This document shows positions 6,086 through 11,711 of a stretch of 11,711 nt of DNA, piece after piece. A model generated the notes under the pieces. It did no database searches and was not told the DNA's origin. It worked only from the letters and a program-made list of their open reading frames with translations. The stretch is taken from positions 1 through 11,711 of the forward strand of contig JAITEJ010000131.1 in NCBI GenBank assembly GCA_031282095.1. The letters are read 5' to 3'. The position numbers were made by a program, and so were the translations under genes. Source of the DNA: Clostridiales bacterium. GTDB lineage: Bacteria > Bacillota_A > Clostridia > Christensenellales > CAG-917. The first letter of the stretch is position 1, and each line of letters starts with the position of its first letter.

Positions 6086-8079
6086 CCCTGCTCCTTACCT
6101 CCGTTCTTTCCGTCCCGCTTATTAGGCTTTACTTGCATAGGTCGCGCATCCTTCGCGTCCGACGGCGCCGCTTCGTCCGTCTTATCGTACGCGGCGGCGC
6201 CGTCCTTTAAAGGTTTAGATATAAACTCCGCGTGATTGATTACCCCGCGTCCTTTCGCCACGTTCCTCAGCCTCGGCCATATATTTTTACCCGCCGTTAT
6301 CACGCCGCCTTGCACTAAATCTTTGAGTACGCCCACGGGCAAATTAGACAGCCGCATCATACCGCCAAGGAAACGCGCGGCCTTTTGTCCCGCCGTCGTC
6401 TTCTCCCGATTGCCGCCGCCGTCCGCGCTTTCCTCGCCTTCGGTACGCCGCGATTTTTCCGTCCGACCGCCGTCGGATACGCCTGTCCCGACTTGCATAT
6501 CTCCGCCGTCCGCGCTTATAAACGCGGCGTTATCCGCGCCGCTGCAACGCGCGCCGTCGCCGTGCGTAAACGTATCCCGCGCGCCGTACGTATCGCTCCG
6601 GGCTTCGCCGCCGTCCGCGCCGCTTTGCCGTCTGTCGTTCCTATCCGCAAACGAAGCCTGTCCCTTGCCGGCTTGCCGCCGTTCCGTTTCTACGTCCGAA
6701 CTTTGGGAACGTCCGCCGTCCGTCCCGATATTCCCGGTACCGTTATCCACGCCACCGTTACGCCACGGCGCGTCGTTTTCTCTAAGCGTCCGCGCTCCTT
6801 GCGGCGATCCGCCGTCGTTACCGCGCCTGTTATCGCCGGCAGGAGCCTGACCGCTCTTCTGTTCCTTATCTCCGTCGCTGTTTCCGCGCCGTACGTTATC
6901 GTCGCTCTCTCCGCGCCGATTACGCGTGCCGCTCATCGACGCGCCTACGTTTTCCGCAAAACCCATACCCTTGCGCCGATTGCTCCGAAAGTCGTTGCCG
7001 CCGATTATCTGCCCGACCGCGCCCGCAGCTAACCGCGCCGCGCCGCGCGCCATACGGACGCCGGAATAGATGCTAGTCAACGCTTGCTGCGTCTCCTGCA
7101 TACCCGCGTTGCCGCCCGTCAGCTGTGCTATGACCATGTAGGCTTTCGTAACCGAAAACGCGCCGCCGATAATAAACAGCAGTTCCATCAGCCCGTTCTG
7201 GAAACCGTCGTCAAAAAATTTTATTCGGCTTATCTGCGGAACGATCAGAAAAAACAAGTTCATCGCCAATATGATTCCGTAAGCGGACAGCACCTTCGAG
7301 ATAAGCATTTCCCGCCATAGTTTCATGCGCGCCCCGTCGTCAAGCGGTATCGTCGCGACCGATACCGGCGATACGACGTAAAGCAATATAACGTCGAACA
7401 GCCTTTGCACAAACCGTAATGCCGCGAGCGCAAACATGACCGCCAGCGTCAGGCCGCTGAAAATTCCCACAAAGAAATTGACGTTTTGCAAGTCGTAGTA
7501 TTTTTTGACCGTGCTTAAATTCGCGTAATCTAACTCGCCCGATATAAACTTCCGCTCGATCTCCGCTCTCGCGCCCGACGCTCCCGCGTATGCCTCGTAT
7601 CCCGACGTTACGAGTATTTGTCCCCCGAACGTCGTCTTGCCCGAACCGCTCACGCCCGCCTGCATACTGCCGTCTATAGCGCTCATGACGGCGTTCGTCA
7701 GCAATATGCCCGCGGAAAGCAAAAACGGAATGATAAGAAAAATAATAAAACTCTGTCCGGCTTTAACGAGTATTTGCCCCTTCGTTCTTTTGTGCTGCGC
7801 GTCCGCGTACTCCGAACGGATTATCGCTATGAGTACGAATACGAAAAGTAGTATAACTCCGACGAGAAATACGCCGAAAAACGCCGTCCGTATCGCGGGC
7901 GTTTCAATAAAGTGCGACAATAAATCGGTTTTATTGCCGTCAATGGTAACGTTTTCAAGACCGCTCAGCTTGTAAAACGTTATCACGATAAAATCCACGA
8001 CCACGCATATACCGCTCTGGAAAAGATATATCAAATCGAATACCCATCCGAAAAGCAGGTCGACTAAACCGTCAAACAT
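6082..8079 (-). CDS. VirB6/TrbL-like polytopic mating-channel protein with long disordered tail
   Basis: The true start is taken as ATG at 8079 (665 residues, MFDGLVDLLFGW...). The frame is open further upstream, but that stretch overlaps the pilin gene and reads as arginine-rich nonsense. GAGG lies 11 bases before 8079, and the pilin stop is 26 bases upstream. Hydrophobic helices are seen near 9-38, 65-88, 110-134, 201-245, 264-283 and 296-318, as in VirB6/TrbL channel proteins. VirB6-type proteins form the inner-membrane channel with VirB4 and pilin. Residues about 365-560 are a low-complexity Gly/Asp/Arg/Ser tail with recurring ADGG/DGGR motifs and no hydrophobic core, probably disordered. 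The last ~100 residues regain some structure (AARFLGGMMRLSNLPVGVLKDL) and end in a basic stretch. The 3' end overlaps virB4 by four bases. Confidence 0.9.
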   Translation of the reverse strand: MFDGLVDLLFGWVFDLIYLFQSGICVVVDFIVITFYKLSGLENVTIDGNKTDLLSHFIETPAIRTAFFGVFLVGVILLFVFVLIAIIRSEYADAQHKRTKGQILVKAGQSFIIFLIIPFLLSAGILLTNAVMSAIDGSMQAGVSGSGKTTFGGQILVTSGYEAYAGASGARAEIERKFISGELDYANLSTVKKYYDLQNVNFFVGIFSGLTLAVMFALAALRFVQRLFDVILLYVVSPVSVATIPLDDGARMKLWREMLISKVLSAYGIILAMNLFFLIVPQISRIKFFDDGFQNGLMELLFIIGGAFSVTKAYMVIAQLTGGNAGMQETQQALTSIYSGVRMARGAARLAAGAVGQIIGGNDFRSNRRKGMGFAENVGASMSGTRNRRGESDDNVRRGNSDGDKEQKSGQAPAGDNRRGNDGGSPQGARTLRENDAPWRNGGVDNGTGNIGTDGGRSQSSDVETERRQAGKGQASFADRNDRRQSGADGGEARSDTYGARDTFTHGDGARCSGADNAAFISADGGDMQVGTGVSDGGRTEKSRRTEGEESADGGGNREKTTAGQKAARFLGGMMRLSNLPVGVLKDLVQGGVITAGKNIWPRLRNVAKGRGVINHAEFISKPLKDGAAAYDKTDEAAPSDAKDARPMQVKPNKRDGKNGGKEQG

Positions 8080-8105
8080 CGCTGTGTTTACCTCGCTCCC
8101 TTCTC

Positions 8106-8405
8106 TTATATCTGGCTCCGTACCCAATCTTGTAAGATAGGCACGGCGATCTTCAACGCGACTATCAAAACGAAAATCAGCGCGAAGCCTACGACCGCGC
8201 CAAGCAAATCTTTTTTCGCTTTCTCGCGGCTGTTCTGCTCGTCGCTCTTTGCGATTTTTATTCCGAGAAACACGCAATAGACGGTTCCCGCGCTGCCTAC
8301 GACCGCGATGAGCGGCCATAATATCGCGTTCAACACGTCCAGTATCGGTTGTATAATCGGATTGAAATTAATCGGCGCCGCCGATAATATCGTTGCAATA
8401 TCCAT
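8106..8405 (-). CDS. VirB2/TrbC-like conjugative pilin or small channel protein
   Basis: This 99-residue membrane protein has two hydrophobic helices (about 26-48 and 66-88), separated by a short charged loop GIKIAKSDEQNSREKAKKDL. That two-helix plan with a basic loop is typical of the VirB2/TrbC-like proteins placed before virB6 in Gram-positive conjugation clusters. The N-terminal ~22 residues (MDIATILSAAPINFNPIIQP) are not a classical signal peptide. The ribosome binding site GGAGGA lies 8 bases before ATG. It heads the channel operon (pilin, virB6, virB4) and is preceded by a terminator-like hairpin, so its expression may be regulated at that point. Family assignment is by topology and neighbourhood; sequence identity alone is weak in this family. 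Confidence 0.88.
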   Translation of the reverse strand: MDIATILSAAPINFNPIIQPILDVLNAILWPLIAVVGSAGTVYCVFLGIKIAKSDEQNSREKAKKDLLGAVVGFALIFVLIVALKIAVPILQDWVRSQI

Positions 8406-8430
8406 GTAAAAATTCCTCCGTAACGTCTGA

Positions 8431-8463
8431 AATAAAAGACGGCAAGCGTTTTAAGCTTACCGT
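8431..8463 (-). terminator. Intrinsic-terminator-like hairpin just upstream of the pilin gene
   Basis: On the minus strand ACGGTAAGC (8455-8463) pairs with GCTTGCCGT (8439-8447) over 9 base pairs with one G-T, around a 7-base loop. CTTTTATT follows directly (8431-8438). Only 25 bases separate the T-rich end from the pilin ATG, and the ribosome binding site lies inside them. There is therefore little room for a promoter after the terminator. It may end the surface-protein transcript or act as an attenuator for the channel operon. Confidence 0.65.
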
Positions 8464-8473
8464 TCCCGTTGCA

Positions 8474-8479
8474 ATTATA
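8474..8479 (-). promoter_or_regulatory. Candidate -10 box (TATAAT)
   Basis: A perfect TATAAT is found on the minus strand, 69 bases before the pilin ATG. No TTGACA-like -35 lies at 16-18 bases; the sequence there is GC-rich, and a TTGTTT lies too close, at about 10 bases. A start here would fall right before the terminator-like hairpin. It is weak as a promoter without transcript data. Confidence 0.3.
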
Positions 8480-8502
8480 ACGTCTTAAAAAACAAGCCTG
8501 CC

Positions 8503-8589
8503 GCCGCGCGAGCGGCCGCGGAACGGGGTATCCCCGTTGCCGCAACTCGGCGGGTGCGCGAGGGCTAACGCCCGAAGTGCATCTCACCC
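8503..8589 (-). other. Candidate structured RNA leader: three consecutive inverted repeats
   Basis: Three stems follow one another on the minus strand. Stem 1: GGGTG (8585-8589) with CACCC (8552-8556), enclosing GGGC-GTTA-GCCC (8562-8573). Stem 2: GTTGCGG plus AACGGGG pairs with CCCCGTT plus CCGCGGC around an ATA loop (8515-8546), 14 pairs with one bulged C and two G-T pairs. Stem 3: GCCGC-TCGC-GCGGC (8503-8516), overlapping the edge of stem 2. A TTTTTT run follows at 8487-8492. Together with the terminator-like hairpin downstream, this looks like a folded leader RNA of the channel operon. I do not recognise it as a named RNA family. Confidence 0.45.
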
Positions 8590-8754
8590 TTATCCTGCTC
8601 GCTTTTCAGCCCGTTTTTACCCCCTTCTGCATCACTTTTTCGTTTTCGCCCCGTCCGAATTCCGCACGCTCTCGGACTCGGTCTTCAAGCGTTTCCGATA
8701 CGGTTTTGCGCGTCGTCGCCGCGTTTTTTTCCAAGTCCGCGCCGCCGAAAAACG

Positions 8755-11711
8755 TTATTTCTTTTTGAACGCCTTGCGCCTGCGCATGAGACAAACAAGG
8801 AGCGCGCCGCCGAGCACCGTGACGATTATAATGATAACGACGACCGTTCCGGCCGCGTTTACCGCGTACGTAATATCGAACCCGTACTCCGTAACGTTCC
8901 CCGCGTTATCCGTCAGCACGATTCTGTAACCGCCTTCCTTGTCCAACGTTTCGCCGAAATTATACCCGAACTCAGCGCCGTCTTTATAAGCTCTGACTCC
9001 GCATTGTTCGCTCGGGTTTTTCAGGACAACGCCGCCGCCCGTCCGCCCGCCGTTCTCCACGCCGTACAAGACGGCCTCGGGTTTCACGCCGTCGATTGCG
9101 AAGATATACTCCGAGGCGTTGCCCGCCTTGTCCGTCAGCGTGATTTTATATTCGCCGTCCTCGGTTACCGCCGTTCCGCTCCCGTACTCGCCGACCAAAA
9201 CGCCGTTTCTATACAGCGCGCCCACCGCGCCGTAATCCTCAAACTCCAACGTAACGGGCTTGTTCGTCAGGCAGCCATTCTCCGCGCCGGACAGCTCTCC
9301 CGATGGCGCGGTCCTGTCTATGGTGAACATGTACGCGCGGCTGTGACCGTCCTCGTCCGCGAACTCCAGCCCGTACTCGCCCTCGTCCGTAATCTCCGTT
9401 CCCGACAAGTACGCCGCCCTATTGCCGTCGCGCGTAAGACGCGCGGACGCTTCGTCCGTCCAGGTAAACCTTACCGTTCCGCCGGTATAACCGCCGTCGC
9501 TTACGCCGTCAAGCGTTCCCTCCGGCGCAGGCTTCGCGTATTCCGCCACAGCCGTTACCGCGTCGATGCCGCTCCGGAAATTATCCTCGACGACGACGCG
9601 GTATACGCCGCTCCTGTTAAATTCGTAAAACGACCGCTCCGCGTTTACCGCCCTGCCGTAATCGTCCGCATCAAGCTCAAGCCACGTCAAACCGTCGTCC
9701 GCGCTACGGAAAATCCTGACGCTTCCTAAGTTCGCGTCGCTGTCCGCGCTCGGCCGCACGCCTATTTCCAATCGCTTGCCGTTCGTGTTTTCGCCAAAGA
9801 TTACGGCGGGGTATTCAAGCGAAAGCGTAAACAAGATTTCCGCGCTCATGCCGTAATGATTAACGGCTTGTACGGTATATCTTCCGCTTTGCGCTATAAC
9901 GTATTCCTCGCCAAGCCCGATTATCGCTATGGTTTCCCCCGCGCCGTTTCGTACAACGCACATCGCAAACGCATCTCCAAGCCCGTCCGCGATTCTCAGC
10001 GTTACCGCTTCCTTCATCGCGTACCGACGCTCGTTCACCGCCGTATTCCATACGCCGCCGCTTAAACCGTAAAGCACTTCGGGCGCGGCACGGACGATAA
10101 TAAGCGCGTACTCGTAGCCGTTTCCAAAATCGTCGTACACCGTCAAGGCATGAACGCCATGAACGGAATACGTAAGACCGATATACGGCTCGCCGTCAAT
10201 CAGATAGTTCGCGTGGTCCGCTAAGGTTACACTGTTCCCGATGAAAACCCTGCCGTCTCTCAGCTCGTAAAGGTTCTCAAACGGCGCGGGTGTTGCCGGC
10301 TCTTTCTGCCACCAGTAATACGCCGTGACGGACGCGGCGGCGTATTCCGCTATGACCGCGTTCAGCCGTTCAACGGAAAAGTACGCGACCCATACGCCGT
10401 TTTCTCCCGATTTTTTATACACGTAGTACGTCCCGTTTACCGCGTTTACGCCGTCGGCGGCATCAATCGCTATGCCGCCGTCCCATACGCTTCCGATCCA
10501 CGTTCCCGTCTTGACAAGCGCGGCTTCCCGCTCTTTCGCGAACGTTAACGCGCTCTCGTAAGCGGCGAAAGAATACGTATCGCCGTCTCCGTCTTTCGTC
10601 TCCCAATACTCCTTGTTCAGAGTACCGTTTAAGACATCTGTACGCTCGGCCGTGAATAAGTCCGTCCATACGTTGCCCACCGCGTCGACGCTTTCTATAA
10701 CGTACGCACCGCCGTCAATAGTCCGTATCACGCCGCCCTTGTTATAAATCCTGCCGTTTACGGTTACGGTAACGATAGGAGCGTACGCATCGGGATTTCT
10801 ATCCTCCCACATCAGACTTGCGTCGCCGGTCACCCTTTTATCGTCCGTAATCCCGTCTTCCGTTAAGCCTACGACGGTTAAAGGCTTCGCCGCGCGGTCT
10901 ACCGTTACGGCGCATACGTCGGACCGGTTACCCGCGGCGTCAACCGCGTAGAAGAAATACGCTCCCTCTCCGCTCAACCGCGTTCCCTCGGTATATGGCG
11001 TATACGCGCCCGCGCCGGGACGCTTCACGTACTTCGCCGCAATTCCGCCGCCCGCGTCGCTTGCCGAAAATCCGACATAGTTTTGGTTAGTATAAGCTCC
11101 GCTCACAATCTCTCCCCCGTCCGCGTAAACGGCGACGACAGGTTTGGTTCTGTCAAGCGTAACGGACGCGATTCCTGAAACGTTGCCGATCTTGTCCTCC
11201 GAATAAAAATAATACGTTCCGTCCGCCGTAAATTGCGTCCCGTCTTTAAATCTGACGTAGTTTGCCGCGTTCGGCGTTCGCACGTACGAAGCGTATAACT
11301 CCGTATTGTCCATTGCCCTGTACGTAACGTACGCCGCGTTGGTAATCCTTCCGCTCGGCACGATCGCGCTTCCCGCGTAAAGCGTTCCGACCGGCGCGGT
11401 TCTGTCAAGCGTTATCTTATACTCGGGCGTCTTGTTCCCCGCAGGGTCAACCGCGTAAAACGAGTAAACGCCATCGGCGGTAATCTCCGCGCCCGAAGGG
11501 TATACGCCGTAATCAAAGCCGTTTCTTTTCATATAGCAAGTAACGCCGTTTTCGTCGCGCGCCGCAAATCGGATATAGCTTGCCGTAGAATAATAATTGT
11601 TTGGTACCGCGGCCGTGCCCGAATAAATCTGCGCGGTCGGATACGTTCGGTCTACCGTGAAGGAATACGTCGCGGATTTATTGCCCGCTTTGTCTTTCGC
11701 GTAATATTTGT
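8755..11711 (-). CDS. Large Ig-like-repeat cell-surface protein, C-terminal membrane anchor (5' end outside window)
   Basis: The frame is open from the window edge to TAA at 8755, so 984 residues are visible and the N-terminus is missing. An ATG at 11532 is internal to a repeat and is not the start. The visible part begins with three tandem Ig-like repeats of 82-85 residues, each ending in a DxxGN...VDRT-type strand. A mixed region follows, with a segment (TYSFAAYESALTFAKE ... AYYWWQKEP) that I believe recurs in Firmicute repeat proteins but cannot name. Three 75-residue repeats come near the C-terminus. The end is a ~23-residue hydrophobic helix followed by RRRKAFKKK, so the protein is anchored in the cell membrane with the repeats outside. 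No LPxTG motif is present. Its place directly before the pilin operon suggests a role in cell contact or adhesion; this is inference. Confidence 0.9.
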   Translation of the reverse strand, partial: KYYAKDKAGNKSATYSFTVDRTYPTAQIYSGTAAVPNNYYSTASYIRFAARDENGVTCYMKRNGFDYGVYPSGAEITADGVYSFYAVDPAGNKTPEYKITLDRTAPVGTLYAGSAIVPSGRITNAAYVTYRAMDNTELYASYVRTPNAANYVRFKDGTQFTADGTYYFYSEDKIGNVSGIASVTLDRTKPVVAVYADGGEIVSGAYTNQNYVGFSASDAGGGIAAKYVKRPGAGAYTPYTEGTRLSGEGAYFFYAVDAAGNRSDVCAVTVDRAAKPLTVVGLTEDGITDDKRVTGDASLMWEDRNPDAYAPIVTVTVNGRIYNKGGVIRTIDGGAYVIESVDAVGNVWTDLFTAERTDVLNGTLNKEYWETKDGDGDTYSFAAYESALTFAKEREAALVKTGTWIGSVWDGGIAIDAADGVNAVNGTYYVYKKSGENGVWVAYFSVERLNAVIAEYAAASVTAYYWWQKEPATPAPFENLYELRDGRVFIGNSVTLADHANYLIDGEPYIGLTYSVHGVHALTVYDDFGNGYEYALIIVRAAPEVLYGLSGGVWNTAVNERRYAMKEAVTLRIADGLGDAFAMCVVRNGAGETIAIIGLGEEYVIAQSGRYTVQAVNHYGMSAEILFTLSLEYPAVIFGENTNGKRLEIGVRPSADSDANLGSVRIFRSADDGLTWLELDADDYGRAVNAERSFYEFNRSGVYRVVVEDNFRSGIDAVTAVAEYAKPAPEGTLDGVSDGGYTGGTVRFTWTDEASARLTRDGNRAAYLSGTEITDEGEYGLEFADEDGHSRAYMFTIDRTAPSGELSGAENGCLTNKPVTLEFEDYGAVGALYRNGVLVGEYGSGTAVTEDGEYKITLTDKAGNASEYIFAIDGVKPEAVLYGVENGGRTGGGVVLKNPSEQCGVRAYKDGAEFGYNFGETLDKEGGYRIVLTDNAGNVTEYGFDITYAVNAAGTVVVIIIIVTVLGGALLVCLMRRRKAFKKK
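8860..9534 (-). repeat. Three tandem 75-residue Ig-like repeats (C-terminal class)
   Basis: The units lie at 9310-9534, 9085-9309 and 8860-9084, each exactly 75 codons. Shared marks are a G[TV]xDGV or YGVENGG-like turn near residue 10, an [E/D]xGEY or EGGYRI strand near 51-55, and a D[K/N]AGN (or DEDGH) turn near 60-64, followed by xxYxFxID. The match is at protein level; the DNA copies have diverged, so this is an old duplication. Confidence 0.8.
10891..11643 (-). repeat. Three tandem 82-85-residue Ig-like repeats (N-terminal visible class)
   Basis: The units lie at about 11398-11643, 11146-11397 and 10891-11145. Each contains a Y[A/S]G or YADGG turn, an N...Y[V/I].[F/Y].A.D core, a xYVR or YVKRP strand, a G[T/A]xxTADGxYxFYAxD hairpin, and a DxAGN...VTLDRT end. 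Part of an earlier copy (KDKAGNKSATYSFTVDRT) is cut by the window edge, so more copies probably lie upstream. Confidence 0.82.

Larger units (their letters stand above)
8406..8754. other. Gene-free region between surface-protein and pilin genes
   Basis: There are about 350 bases with no gene I would defend. The right-hand part (8606-8754) is open in the -1 frame relative to the surface-protein gene and could be read only by frameshift. The left-hand part holds the stem series, a six-T run, a TATAAT box, the terminator-like hairpin and the pilin ribosome binding site, in that order on the minus strand. The 8-base word AGACGTTA occurs twice (8478-8485 and 8421-8428). Confidence 0.6.

Noticed and set aside
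6236..7032. Long plus-strand frames (over 200 codons) opposite the VirB6-like tail
   Set aside because: They are antisense shadows of a GC-rich low-complexity tract, Pro/Arg/Ser/Ala-rich with no ribosome site or domain.
7627..7656. Walker A-like GVSGSGKTT in the VirB6-like protein (residues 142-150)
   Set aside because: It lies in a loop between membrane helices, with no Walker B or nucleotide-binding fold around it; probably chance.
8079..8319. Upstream 80-residue extension of the VirB6-like frame
   Set aside because: It overlaps the pilin gene in another frame, is rich in Arg as shadows here are, and a proper start with spacing lies at 8079.
8421..8485. Direct repeat AGACGTTA as possible operator or attachment site
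   Set aside because: Only two 8-base copies 57 bases apart, one touching the -10 box and one near the ribosome site; too short to support without comparison.
8330..8587. 85-codon minus-strand frame across the leader and into the pilin gene
   Set aside because: It starts at GTG, overlaps the pilin gene, and is Arg/Pro/Cys-rich with no domain pattern; the DNA is better explained as folded RNA.
8565..8592. Five-residue leader peptide (MHFGR, ATG at 8582) preceded by AAGGGTG, as in an attenuator
   Set aside because: The ribosome site is too close to the ATG, and the peptide has no run of a regulatory amino acid; too short to support.
9004..9729. 241-codon plus-strand frame opposite the surface-protein gene
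   Set aside because: It is antisense to a clear repeat protein; composition is Arg/Val/Ala-rich and no domain is visible.

Overview
The window reads as part of a Gram-positive conjugative element, either an integrative conjugative element (ICE) or a conjugative plasmid. The likely host is a Clostridia-type gut Firmicute. The evidence is strong AGGAGG-type ribosome binding sites, tight co-directional genes with ATGA stop/start overlaps, a single-membrane type IV secretion (T4SS) core without outer-membrane parts, and accessory families (ParB-like, DUF3846-like, ArdC/LtrC-like) typical of Clostridial mobile elements. I cannot fix the genus. A Christensenellales-like lineage is only a guess from the surface-protein style.

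Every supported gene lies on the minus strand, so the biological order runs from high to low coordinates. (1) 11711-8755 is the 3' part of a large cell-surface protein with two classes of Ig-like repeats and a C-terminal membrane anchor. (2) 8754-8406 is about 350 bases without a convincing gene. It is dense in inverted repeats and ends in an intrinsic-terminator-like hairpin just before the pilin gene. (3) 8405-3434 is the mating-channel core: a VirB2/TrbC-like pilin, a VirB6/TrbL-like polytopic protein with a long disordered tail, and a VirB4 ATPase with a fused PrgI-like two-helix membrane segment. (4) 3433-3337 is a short gap with two mutually exclusive hairpins. (5) 3336 to the left edge is a maintenance/establishment operon: a ParB-like protein, a small unknown protein, a DUF3846-like protein, and an open-ended gene of at least 540 codons.

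That last gene is the most unusual object here. Its first ~90 residues are a recognisable MutS domain I (the mismatch-recognition domain, with the Phe-x-Glu motif intact). The mismatch-repair ATPase part does not follow. Instead, about 350 residues later the same frame becomes an ArdC/LtrC-like single-strand-DNA-binding domain. Immediately before the ArdC part there is a good in-frame Shine-Dalgarno plus ATG, so the gene looks like a fusion that keeps a second start.

Read together, the surface protein may help cell contact, the pilin/VirB6/VirB4 set builds the channel, and the left-hand operon probably supports stability or survival of the incoming DNA. Coupling protein, relaxase, cell-wall hydrolase and integrase are not in the window, so element type and boundaries cannot be judged. 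No tRNA, rRNA, CRISPR array, insertion sequence or attachment site was seen.
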